Of a stretch of DNA of 64,000 nucleotides, positions 55,801 through 64,000 are shown piece by piece. Position 1 is the stretch's first letter; the number at the start of each line of letters is the position of its first letter. The DNA is from Pseudoxanthomonas sp. (GTDB lineage: Bacteria > Pseudomonadota > Gammaproteobacteria > Xanthomonadales > Xanthomonadaceae), in assembly GCF_035999195.1 (NCBI RefSeq), contig NZ_DASYGY010000009.1, positions 2,294,001 to 2,358,000 of the forward strand, read 5' to 3'. Below the pieces are notes generated by a model. The model had not been told where the DNA came from, did no database searches, and saw only the letters and a list, made by a program, of their open reading frames with translations. The translations under genes and the position numbers were made by a program.

Positions 55801-56555
55801 CCGCCGGCGGGCATGGCGAAGTCTTCCGGCATCACGATCTGCCGCGCGAACGGATCCACCTGCACGGACGCCGACGATTCCACCGTCTCGGCAATCGTCT
55901 TGAAGCCGATCCAGCGGCCGGTGTAACGGCTCATCGCCCAGCCCACCAGGCCCAGGTCGAGGATGTCCTGCACGCCGGCCGGGTTCAGCACCGGCATCAT
56001 CGCGCTGACGAATTCGTCTTCCGAGCCATGCGGCAGCGTCGAGCTGCGGCAGTTGTGGTCGTCGGCCGCCAGCGCCAGCACGCCACCGAACTTCGAGGTG
56101 CCGGCCGCGTTGCCGTGCTTGAACACGTCGCCGCAGCGGTCCACGCCGGGACCCTTGCCGTACCACATGGCATACACGCCATCGACCTTGGCGCCGGGGA
56201 ACAGGTTGGTCTGCTGGGTGCCCCACACCATGGTGGCGCCGAGGTCCTCGTTGAGGCCCGGGGTGAACTTCACGCCGGCGGACTCGAGATGCTTGCGCGC
56301 GCGCCACAGCTCCAGATCGAAGCCACCCAGCGGCGAGCCGCGGTAGCCGCTGATGAAGCCGGCGGTGTTGAGACCGGCGGCCTGGTCGCGCAGCCGCTGC
56401 ATCAGCGGCAACCGCACCAGCGCCTGCACACCGCTGAGATAGATGCGCCCGTCGGTGCGCGTGTACTTGTGTTCCAGCGTGTAATCGCTGTCGATCACCC
56501 CGAGCTGCGGCAGATTGGCGGACGAAGGCGAGGTGAGTTCGGCGGTGCTGGTCAT
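52845..56555 (-). CDS. Indolepyruvate ferredoxin oxidoreductase family protein (single-chain)
   Basis: 1236 residues. The N-terminal pyrimidine-binding part (INGYRGSPLG-type SGYRGSPLGGFDLEL), the TPP domain (CSGCPHNTSTVVPEGSRALG, then GDGTFFHSGSLAVRQS), the Cys-rich cluster region CEGCGDCGVKSFC and the C-terminal gamma domain (ITGVGGTGVVTIGALLGMAG) follow in order. This aerobic-type enzyme family oxidises branched or aromatic 2-oxoacids to acyl-CoA. ATG at 56555; an upstream extension has no similarity. Confidence 0.95.
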   Translation of the reverse strand: MTSTAELTSPSSANLPQLGVIDSDYTLEHKYTRTDGRIYLSGVQALVRLPLMQRLRDQAAGLNTAGFISGYRGSPLGGFDLELWRARKHLESAGVKFTPGLNEDLGATMVWGTQQTNLFPGAKVDGVYAMWYGKGPGVDRCGDVFKHGNAAGTSKFGGVLALAADDHNCRSSTLPHGSEDEFVSAMMPVLNPAGVQDILDLGLVGWAMSRYTGRWIGFKTIAETVESSASVQVDPFARQIVMPEDFAMPAGGLNIRWPNPPLDQEMRLHKYAVAAAQAFARANKVDRIVLDSPRARLGIVTTGKSYLDVLQALEYLGLDEQACADIGIRVYKVGMTWPLEPVGITEFAKGLEDIVVVEEKRAFIERQMKEYFYNWPASAGTRPSIVGKYDEGGEWILPSTGELTPATIAGVIGRRIQRFFTTESIEQRLRWMEEKEAEMALPRANFPRVPHYCSGCPHNTSTVVPEGSRALGGIGCHYMVTWMDRDTDTFTHMGGEGVTWSGQAPFTETEHVFQNLGDGTFFHSGSLAVRQSVATGVNITYKILYNDAVAMTGGQPVDGTLSVPQIAHMMRAEGVDTIVVVSDEIGKWSKREIFPSGVEFFDRRELDDVQRRLREVKGVSILIYDQVCATEKRRRRKRGKLPDPAKRTMVNTLVCEGCGDCGVKSFCVSVLPKETEFGRKREIDQSNCNKDFRCVDGFCPSFVTVHGGTPRKGKKANAADLLASLPAPTFKSDLGQPWNILITGVGGTGVVTIGALLGMAGHLEGKGASVLDQTGLAQKGGAVTTHIRIARTPEDIHAVRIAAGEADLVLGCDMVVVNDYWVLSKVRGERSQVVLNTYEAMPGTFTTHPDMQFPATDIIAGVKVALGGRDPMLVDATQIATALIGDAIGSNLFMLGYAWQQGLVPISFDAIMRAVELNGAAIEMNKTAFAWGRLAVVNPQAVQEAAGLIRNTQTESERTPGTLQILPPGEWESTEWGANTAPRNPGNESELRGLPDNGAGSGDTVAFLPLDDLRLSRSLDELVARRSAFLTEYQDAAYARRYTDLVAKVRAAENIKAPGSTALTEAVARYFFKLMAYKDEYEVARLYTSGDFQRRLQQQFDGDYEVHFHLAPPLFAKKDAHGRLMKKEYGPWMFKAFGLLAKLRFLRGGTFDVFGYTEERKGERQLIADYAKTVDELLGALDADRLGLAVEIASIPEHIRGYGHVKEKHLHAAKAREAELLGLWRNPKSLHIVQAA

Positions 56556-56711
56556 GGCGGGCCCAAGGCGGCTGGCGTGGCCCGAAAACCCCTCGGGCGT
56601 GAAGGCGCGCATTGTAACAGCGGCCTTTTCTGTGACCGCCATCACTCCGCCGTTGTGCGTTGCAGCGGTTAGGATGAACGCCGGGGGTTATGGGGTGTCT
56701 GGGGGACGTAC

Positions 56712-57344
56712 GTGAAATCCGGTAAGTGCATGTTGCTGGCCGCCGTGCTGGCATCCGTGGTGTTTTCCGCGCAGGCGCAGACGGTGCCTAAGCCGAAGGA
56801 ATTCTATTTCGACGAGGACCGCGCGGCGGCGCCCGTGATCGCCGTGACCGGGGTCGAAGGCGATGCCCTCGTCGACCAGCTGGTGAAGGCGCGCGAACGC
56901 GGCCGCAAGACCATCGAGGCCACCGCGCAACTGGCGCACATCGCGCTGAACGATGGCCGCGTCGACCTGGGCCGCCAGCTCTACCAGCAGGCACTCGGCA
57001 GCGCCCAGACCGGCGGCACCCAGTGGCGCTCGATCAGCTGGAACTACGGCTGGGACCTCTACCGCCTGGGCGAACACGAAGCCGCGCTGCAGCAGTGGAC
57101 GCCCCTGATCGGGGCGGTGGGCGGGGCGTCGTGGATGCCGCCGACCTTCGCGCTGGCGCTGTGGAAGCTGGGTCGCCGGGACGAAGCGGTGCAGTGGTAC
57201 GGTGCCGCCGTGCGCACCGAGCCGCTGCTGTGGACCGACGCGCGCAACTACGCCACGCTGCTGCCCGAATGGCGCCAGGAAGACCGCGACACGCTGGCCG
57301 AAGTGCTGGGCGCCTGGCAGGCCAATCCGCCGGTCTGGCCGTAG
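56712..57344 (+). CDS. Secreted TPR-like protein
   Basis: 210 residues from a GTG start, or 204 from the ATG at 56730. Signal peptide ends near AQA-QT. The middle and end show helical TPR-like repeats (LGRQLYQQALGSAQ, GWDLYRLGEHEAALQQW, ALWKLGRRDEAVQWYGAAV). No specific function. The gene is divergent from the oxidoreductase. Confidence 0.82.
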   Translation: MKSGKCMLLAAVLASVVFSAQAQTVPKPKEFYFDEDRAAAPVIAVTGVEGDALVDQLVKARERGRKTIEATAQLAHIALNDGRVDLGRQLYQQALGSAQTGGTQWRSISWNYGWDLYRLGEHEAALQQWTPLIGAVGGASWMPPTFALALWKLGRRDEAVQWYGAAVRTEPLLWTDARNYATLLPEWRQEDRDTLAEVLGAWQANPPVWP

Positions 57345-57396
57345 CGCGTACTATCGGCGGGTGAAGGCGCGCACCGCGCGCCATTGCCTGTCCACG

Positions 57397-59127
57397 ATGC
57401 GCACTCTTGCTTCGCTGTGCCTGGCCACGGCGCTGACCGCCGCCGCCGGTGTTCCCGCGTCCGCCGCCGACCGCATCACCGGTCGCGCCTTCGCCACCCG
57501 GTCCGATGTCATCGCGCCGCACGCGATGGCCGCCACCTCGCATCCGCTGGCCACGCAGATCGCGCTGGACGTGATGAAGCGGGGCGGCACCGCGATGGAT
57601 GCGGCCATCGCCGCCAACGCCGCGCTCGGCCTGATGGAGCCCACCGGCAACGGCATCGGCGGCGACCTGTTCGCCATCGTGTGGGATCCGAAGACGAAGA
57701 AGCTGCACGGCTACAACGGCTCCGGCCGGTCGCCGAAATCGCTGACGCTCGACTATTTCAAGCAACAGGGCATCACCGACATCCCGGCGCATGGCCCATT
57801 GCCGGTCAGCGTGCCCGGCGCGGTCGACGGCTGGTTCGCGCTGCACGGACGCTTCGGCAAGCTGCCGATGCGTGATGTGCTGGCACCGACCATCCGCTAC
57901 GCGCGCGAAGGCCATCCGGTCCACCAGACCATCGCCTACTACTGGGAGCGCTCGGTCCCGCGCCTGTCGAAGTTCCCCGGCTTCACCGAGCAGTTCACCA
58001 TCGAGGGTCGCGCACCCCGCACCGGCGAGATGTGGAAGAACCCCTATCTGGCGGACACGCTGCAGAAGATCGCCGACGGCGGTCGCGACGCGTTCTACAA
58101 GGGCGACATCGCGCGCACCATCGACACGTACTTCAAGGCCAACGGCGGCTTCCTGTCGTACGAGGACATGGCGGCGCACCAGGGCGAGTGGGTCGAACCG
58201 GTCAGCACCAACTACCGCGGCGTCGACGTGTGGGAACTGCCGCCGAACGGGCAGGGCATCGCCGCGCTGCAAATGCTCAACGTGCTGGAAGGCTACGACT
58301 TCAGCCGGATTCCCTTCGGCAGTCCCGAGCATGTGCACCTGCTGGTGGAAGCCAAGAAGCTGGCCTTCGCCGACCGCGCGCGCTGGTACGCCGATCCCGC
58401 GTTCCAGCCCGCGCCGGTCGCGCGCCTGATCTCCAAGCCGTACGCACGCGACCGCGCGAAACTCATTTCGCCCGACAAGGTGTTGCGCGAAGTCCAGCCG
58501 GGTACGCCGAAGGAACTGGAAGAAGGCGACACCATCTACCTGACCGTCGGCGACAGGGACGGCATGATGGTCTCGCTGATCCAGTCCAACTACCGCGGCA
58601 TGGGCAGCGGCATGGCGCCGACCGGCCTGGGCTTCATCCTGCAGGACCGCGGCGAGATGTTCGTGCTGAACGGCTGCGAGGGCGCCACGCCGCATCCCAA
58701 CTGCTACGCGCCGGGCAAGCGTCCGTTCCAGACCATCATCCCGGCCTTCCTCACCAAGGACGGCAAGCCGTGGGTCAGCTTCGGCGTAATGGGCGGCGCG
58801 ATGCAGCCGCAAGGCCACGTGCAGATCGTGATGAACCTGGTCGACTTCGGCATGACCCTGCAGGAAGCCGGCGACGCCCCACGCGTGCAGCACGACGGCT
58901 CCACCGACCCGGTCGGCAGCGCCAAGGCGATGACCGACGGCGGCGTGGTGCAGCTGGAGTCCGGCTTCCCCTACGAAACCGTGCGCGCGCTGATGGACAA
59001 GGGCCACCACGTCGAATGGGCGCTCGGCCCGTACGGCGGCTACCAGGCGATCAAGCGCGACCCGGACACCGGCGTGTACTACGGCGCTAGCGAGAGCCGC
59101 AAGGATGGGCAGGCCGCGGGGTATTGA
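57397..59127 (+). CDS. ggt: Gamma-glutamyltransferase family protein
   Basis: 576 residues, signal peptide 1-25 (SASA-AD). The large-subunit segment AATSHPLATQIALDVM and TGNGIGGDLFAIVWDP are typical. The self-cleavage/nucleophile Thr is T379 in EEGDTIYLTV. The oxyanion stretch is KRPFQTIIPAF instead of the classical two-Ser motif (PSSM in enteric GGT), which marks a divergent subfamily; the activity may be acylase-like or on other gamma-glutamyl compounds. An ATG at 57397 suits the signal peptide; a GTG at 57361 is possible. Confidence 0.88.
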   Translation: MRTLASLCLATALTAAAGVPASAADRITGRAFATRSDVIAPHAMAATSHPLATQIALDVMKRGGTAMDAAIAANAALGLMEPTGNGIGGDLFAIVWDPKTKKLHGYNGSGRSPKSLTLDYFKQQGITDIPAHGPLPVSVPGAVDGWFALHGRFGKLPMRDVLAPTIRYAREGHPVHQTIAYYWERSVPRLSKFPGFTEQFTIEGRAPRTGEMWKNPYLADTLQKIADGGRDAFYKGDIARTIDTYFKANGGFLSYEDMAAHQGEWVEPVSTNYRGVDVWELPPNGQGIAALQMLNVLEGYDFSRIPFGSPEHVHLLVEAKKLAFADRARWYADPAFQPAPVARLISKPYARDRAKLISPDKVLREVQPGTPKELEEGDTIYLTVGDRDGMMVSLIQSNYRGMGSGMAPTGLGFILQDRGEMFVLNGCEGATPHPNCYAPGKRPFQTIIPAFLTKDGKPWVSFGVMGGAMQPQGHVQIVMNLVDFGMTLQEAGDAPRVQHDGSTDPVGSAKAMTDGGVVQLESGFPYETVRALMDKGHHVEWALGPYGGYQAIKRDPDTGVYYGASESRKDGQAAGY

Positions 59128-59150
59128 GGGGCCAGAACATCGCTTGAGGA

Positions 59151-59296
59151 GGGTGGGTCGAGCGCAGCGATACCCAACGCCGCACATCTGAGGCTCGCAT
59201 GAAGGGTATCGCTTCGCTCAACCCATCCTGCGGTCCTCCGTCCTACGATCCGTTCGTGGACAATGCCCGCACCGGTGGGCCAAGGCCCACCCTACG
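59151..59296. repeat. Intergenic palindromes, family G plus a family B half
   Basis: GGGTGGGTCGAGCGCAGCGA-TACCC is mirrored by GAAGGGTATCGCTTCGCTCA, and then comes GGTGGGCCAAGGCCCACCCT (59274-59296), a half of family B. The 185-base gap 59128-59312 is filled by them. Confidence 0.75.
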
Positions 59297-59312
59297 GATC
59301 GACGAGATCACC

Positions 59313-59555
59313 ATGGCCACACTCCCCGCACTTCCCGAACTCGCCACCGGCCTCTATCGCCACTACAAGGGCAACGACTACGAAGTCGTCGCGGTGGCGC
59401 GGCACTCCGAGACGCTGGAGCCGGTGGTGGTGTATCGCGCGCTGTATGGCGAAGGCGGGTTGTGGGTACGGCCGTATGCGATGTTCTGCGAGGACGTCGT
59501 GGTGGACGGACGCAGCATGCGCCGGTTCGCCCCCGTCGTGCCTGCACGCGAGTGA
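59313..59555 (+). CDS. DUF1653-family protein
   Basis: 80 residues. YRHYKGNDYEVVAVARHSET and VVVYRALYGEGGLWVRPYAM fill almost the whole length and match DUF1653. Function unknown. The ATG at 59313 begins right at the family similarity. Confidence 0.92.
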   Translation: MATLPALPELATGLYRHYKGNDYEVVAVARHSETLEPVVVYRALYGEGGLWVRPYAMFCEDVVVDGRSMRRFAPVVPARE

Positions 59556-59560
59556 GCGGC

Positions 59561-59806
59561 ATGGGAAGGCTGTCGAACCTTCGCGCCTCGATCAACCGCG
59601 ACGATGGGCGATTCTACCGGGCGGGCAATACTGCGATCGGTCCCTGGAGCATCATCGGTGGACTCGCCTTCGTGGCCTCGCTGATCCTGTCGCAGCTGCA
59701 CTGGCATCTCGATCTGCACGTGGGCTGGGCGATTGGCGTGGGGATTGCCGGTCTCGCCTCGTGGTGTCTGGGCGGCATCGCCGATGATCGCCGCGATGAC
59801 GCCTGA
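59561..59806 (+). CDS. Small membrane protein
   Basis: 81 residues, starting five bases after the DUF1653 stop. Two hydrophobic segments (IGPWSIIGGLAFVASLILSQ; VGWAIGVGIAGLASWCLGG) flank a His-rich turn (LHWHLDLHVG). No family recognised. Probably co-transcribed with the gene before it. Confidence 0.65.
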   Translation: MGRLSNLRASINRDDGRFYRAGNTAIGPWSIIGGLAFVASLILSQLHWHLDLHVGWAIGVGIAGLASWCLGGIADDRRDDA

Positions 59807-59846
59807 ACGCTTCGGCCTCTCCACGCTTTCCTGACCCGACATCGCC

Positions 59847-60392
59847 ATGACCACCTACGTCGCCCTGCTCCGCGGCATCAACGTCGGCAAAGCCAAGCGC
59901 ATTGCGATGGCGGATCTGCGCGCGCTGCTGGAAGGTCTCGGCTACACGGATGTCGCCACGCTGCTGAACAGCGGCAACGTGGTCTTCAAGGTCGGCAGAG
60001 GTGCTGCAAAGAGGCTCGCCGCCGACATTTCGGCCGCCATCGCCACCCGGCTCGGCGTCGAGGTGCCCGTCATCGTGGTGTCGGCCAGCGAGCTGGCGCT
60101 GATCGCCAGGGAAAATCCGTTCGCGAACACGGTTGAGGATGCCTCGCGCCTGCTGGTGGCGTTCGTGGCGGACGCCAACGTTCTCGCCGCGATGTCGGCG
60201 ATCGGGGCACACGTCGTGGCGCCGGAACAGTTCCATGTCGGCACGCAGGCGGCGTACCTGCACTGCGCCAGCGGCATCCTGGAAAGCAGGGCAGCCGAGG
60301 CGCTGCTCGGCAAGGCGGGAAAGGCCGCAACGACGCGCAACTGGGCGACCGTGCAGAAGCTGCAGGCGCTGGTGGAGAAGGTCGAACGCTAG
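59847..60392 (+). CDS. DUF1697-family protein
   Basis: 181 residues. The N-terminal YVALLRGINVGK (4-15), then MADLRALLEGLGYTDVATLLNSGNVVF and the C-terminal TTRNWATVQKL are diagnostic for DUF1697. Function unknown; the fold is alpha/beta. Confidence 0.93.
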   Translation: MTTYVALLRGINVGKAKRIAMADLRALLEGLGYTDVATLLNSGNVVFKVGRGAAKRLAADISAAIATRLGVEVPVIVVSASELALIARENPFANTVEDASRLLVAFVADANVLAAMSAIGAHVVAPEQFHVGTQAAYLHCASGILESRAAEALLGKAGKAATTRNWATVQKLQALVEKVER

Positions 60393-60399
60393 TGCACGC

Positions 60400-60498
60400 G
60401 TAGGGTGGGCCTTGGCCCACCTTCGCCATCTTGTGGGAGCGACGTGAGTCGCGAAGACATCTCCGCGGTGGTTCATCGCGACTGACGTCGCTCCCACA
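60400..60498. repeat. Family B half plus family A palindrome
   Basis: GTAGGGTGGGCCTTGGCCCA (60400-60419) and TGTGGGAGCGACGTGAGTCG (60432) mirrored by CGACTGACGTCGCTCCCACA (to 60498). It fills the gap between the DUF1697 and nuclease genes, which converge. Confidence 0.82.
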
Positions 60499-60523
60499 GG
60501 AAAGTGGCCGGCGGCCGTCCCGC

Positions 60524-62248
<1,725 letters not shown>

Positions 62249-62373
62249 CGGGAGGCAACCGGAAAAGCGAGGTAGCAAGGGTAAACGGATCGGGTGACGG
62301 ACGATGCGGTGCCCGCGTGTTCCCCCTCGCCCCGCGCGCGGGGCGAGGGCATCCATCCAGTGCTCGCCAGCCC

Positions 62374-62404
62374 AAACAAAAACGCCGCCCGAAGGCGGCG
62401 TTTC
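62374..62404 (-). terminator. Rho-independent terminator after the cytochrome c gene
   Basis: Minus strand: ACGCCGCC, TTCG, GGCGGCGT, then TTTTGTTT. Confidence 0.9.
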
Positions 62405-62420
62405 GTCGAAGGCTCGCGCC

Positions 62421-62939
62421 TTACTTGCTGTTGGCCAGCATCCAGTCGACCGTCACCTGCACCTGCTCGTCGGTGAGCGCCGGGTTGCCGCCCTTCGGGG
62501 GCATGATGCCGCCGTCCGGACCGGTGAAGCCTTCGATGGCGTGCTTGTACAGCGTGTCCACGCCCTTGGCGGCGCGCGCGCCCATGCCGGCGGCGGTCAG
62601 CATCGGGGCCTTGCCGACGCCGTTGGTGTGGCAGGCGCCGCAGAGGTTCTTGTAGATCTCGCCACCGTCCAGCGTGCCGCCGTAGGCGACCTGGGACGAA
62701 GCGGCCGCGGCGGCGGCAGCGGCGGCGGCCGCCTGCGCAGCGGCACCGGTTTCGCCGGCGTAGACGGCACCGGCCGGCGCGATGCGCGCCTCGGTGATCT
62801 GGGCGGCCTTCGGATTCACTTCCGGCGGCAGGCTGTCGTGCAGGAAGTACGCACCGACGATCAGGCCGGCGGTGACCAGCATCAGGAAGCCGATCACCAT
62901 CGAGAAATGCTTGAGGAATTCCAGGTCGTAGTTACGCAC
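62421..62939 (-). CDS. Membrane-anchored c5-type cytochrome c
   Basis: 172 residues. One N-terminal membrane segment (14-33) anchors it, a poly-Ala stretch (64-80) acts as linker, and the haem site is CGACHT (C100, C103, H104) with Met in GIMPPKGG. It should carry electrons in the periplasm. It lies just upstream of a terminator, next to pgl but 166 bases apart. Confidence 0.93.
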   Translation of the reverse strand: MRNYDLEFLKHFSMVIGFLMLVTAGLIVGAYFLHDSLPPEVNPKAAQITEARIAPAGAVYAGETGAAAQAAAAAAAAAAASSQVAYGGTLDGGEIYKNLCGACHTNGVGKAPMLTAAGMGARAAKGVDTLYKHAIEGFTGPDGGIMPPKGGNPALTDEQVQVTVDWMLANSK

Positions 62940-63105
62940 TTTCCACCTTTGGCAGCACGGCCGCGGGGCCGCGCATGGCTACGAAAACGAGGGCCGACGG
63001 ACAACGCGCTGCGCGATCCAGGCGGGACCGGGCGCCGGGGCGCCGCGGGCAAGGGCGCATTATAAGCAGTGCGGCCGTCTTTGCCTCAACACCGGCACGG
63101 CCCGG

Positions 63106-63819
63106 TCACTGGGCCAGATAGACCTGCAAGGGCGCGCGCAGGCCCTGCAGCAGCCCGCGGATGGGATAGCCCGCGCCGATGCCATGCCCTGACAGCGCCT
63201 GCTGCAGTACCTGCCGCTTTTCGCCGCCTTCGATATGCAGGTACAGGCGGCCGGCATCGCGCAGCATCGGCAGGGTCAGGGTGATCCGCGGTTCGCCTGC
63301 GCCGGGTGCGCGCATCGGCAGTACGGGGACGGTGGCGGCGGGGTCCATGGCGTCGGCCAGCCGGTCGCCGCCCGGGAAGAACGAGGCGGTATGCCCGTCG
63401 CCGCCCATGCCCAGCACCACCACGTCCAGTGAGGCCGGCAGCGCGGCGCCGACCTCGGCCAGCGCGGCCTCGGGCGTGTCGGTGGCGCGGTGCAGGGGGA
63501 CGAAGCGGGCAGCGGCGGCTTCATGCTGCAGCAGATGCTGCTTCACCAGGCGCGCGTTGGAGCGTTCGTGGTCGTCCGGGACCCAGCGTTCGTCGACCAG
63601 GGTGACGGTGACGTTCGCCCAGTCCAGCGGCTGGCGCGACAGGGCCTGCAGGAAGCGACGCGGCGTGGTGCCGCCCGACAGTGCGATGCTGGCCTGCCCG
63701 CGCGTCGCGAGTGCGGCGCGCAGGTCGTCGGCCACGGCCTGGGCCAGCGCGGAGGCGACGGCGTCTCCGTCCGGGAACGGGTGCAGCTGGATCTGCAGCG
63801 AGAGATCGGTGGGGGGCAT
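63106..63819 (-). CDS. pgl: 6-phosphogluconolactonase
   Basis: 237 residues (DevB type). ASIALSGGTTPRRFLQAL, VTLVDERWVPDDHERSN and VVLGMGGDGHTASFFPG mark the family. It hydrolyses 6-phosphogluconolactone from the zwf product. It follows zwf on the same strand with an 87-base gap; no glk or edd follows. Confidence 0.96.
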   Translation of the reverse strand: MPPTDLSLQIQLHPFPDGDAVASALAQAVADDLRAALATRGQASIALSGGTTPRRFLQALSRQPLDWANVTVTLVDERWVPDDHERSNARLVKQHLLQHEAAAARFVPLHRATDTPEAALAEVGAALPASLDVVVLGMGGDGHTASFFPGGDRLADAMDPAATVPVLPMRAPGAGEPRITLTLPMLRDAGRLYLHIEGGEKRQVLQQALSGHGIGAGYPIRGLLQGLRAPLQVYLAQ

Positions 63820-63906
63820 TGCGGGACTCGGGAGTGGGGGCTTCCCGGGGGAAGGCAGGCCGGCCGGCGGCCGGAATCGGGCCCCGCGGATGCGGGGCCG
63901 GCGGCG

Positions 63907-64000
63907 TCACACGGTGTCTTCGTGCCAGGTGCGGCCGTCGCGTTCGACCAGCGCCACGGCGGCACTCGGGCCCCACGAGCCGGCGGTGTACGGCTTGGGC
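63907..64000 (-). CDS. zwf: Glucose-6-phosphate dehydrogenase, C-terminal end (partial, continues outside window)
   Basis: The last 30 codons are in the window, ending PYTAGSWGPSAAVALVERDG and then RTWHEDTV before the TGA at 63907. This matches the C-terminus of Zwf. Pgl downstream supports the call. Between the two, GC-rich stems (63856-63905) hold no T-run, so read-through to pgl is likely. Confidence 0.9.
   Translation of the reverse strand, partial: PKPYTAGSWGPSAAVALVERDGRTWHEDTV

Noticed and set aside
52719..56672. 1317-codon open frame opposite the oxidoreductase gene
   Set aside because: It is antisense to a clearly conserved protein; the long frame results from high GC at third positions. 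Composition is Arg/Ala/His-rich with no family similarity.

Overview
This window looks like the chromosome of a high-GC gammaproteobacterium of the Lysobacterales/Xanthomonadaceae group, of the Pseudoxanthomonas, Stenotrophomonas or Luteimonas type. The genus is an inference. It rests on gene content (single-chain indolepyruvate:ferredoxin oxidoreductase, monomeric isocitrate dehydrogenase, long QueF, zwf-pgl, TldD/TldE next to MoxR) and on many intergenic palindromes of the kind common in that family. I see no rRNA, tRNA, CRISPR array, prophage or complete insertion sequence. The gene set is mostly core metabolism and envelope functions.

Layout. 1-5.3 kb: end of hrpB, a sulfotransferase-like gene convergent with a PKHD-type hydroxylase, a small membrane protein, an rRNA pseudouridine synthase, then cytochrome b561 and a catalase-related protein. 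5.3-6.7 kb: a divergent ECF sigma/anti-sigma pair; both sides of the divergent region carry the same promoter-like motif. 6.7-12.8 kb: exported methyltransferase, CurA-like reductase with a decayed tandem copy of its 3' end, membrane-anchored metallopeptidase, Pat-like protein acetyltransferase. 12.8-18.6 kb: AceK, a LysR regulator, small proteins and monomeric isocitrate dehydrogenase. 18.8-26 kb: lipoprotein, LysM protein, QueF, chagasin-like inhibitor, DUF6624 protein, lytic transglycosylase, hexose-6-phosphate mutarotase, Tet-type efflux pump, PepSY protein. 26-34.5 kb: BenE transporter, a double-domain methylglyoxal synthase-like protein, and glutamate synthase gltB-gltD. 34.8-37.5 kb: a lipoprotein plus cytoplasmic lipase pair resembling an immunity/effector module, and an I78 inhibitor lipoprotein.

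37.7-50.7 kb is the most unusual part. Nine minus-strand genes run tldD-like 2, tldD-like 1, tldE-like, DUF4159, MoxR ATPase, DUF58, BatA-like, DUF4175 and a large membrane protein. It combines a MoxR/DUF58-type chaperone-like module with Tat-exported TldD-type metalloproteases, and I know of no assigned function for the combination. 50.8-64 kb: NYN-LOTUS protein, DUF938 methyltransferase, a repeat-rich gap, the 1236-residue indolepyruvate oxidoreductase, gamma-glutamyltransferase, small DUF1653/DUF1697 genes, a secreted ExeM-type nuclease, a membrane-anchored cytochrome c, pgl and the 3' end of zwf.

Nearly every larger intergenic gap holds palindromic repeats of several families. In at least four genes the stop codon lies inside the GTAG end of such a repeat.
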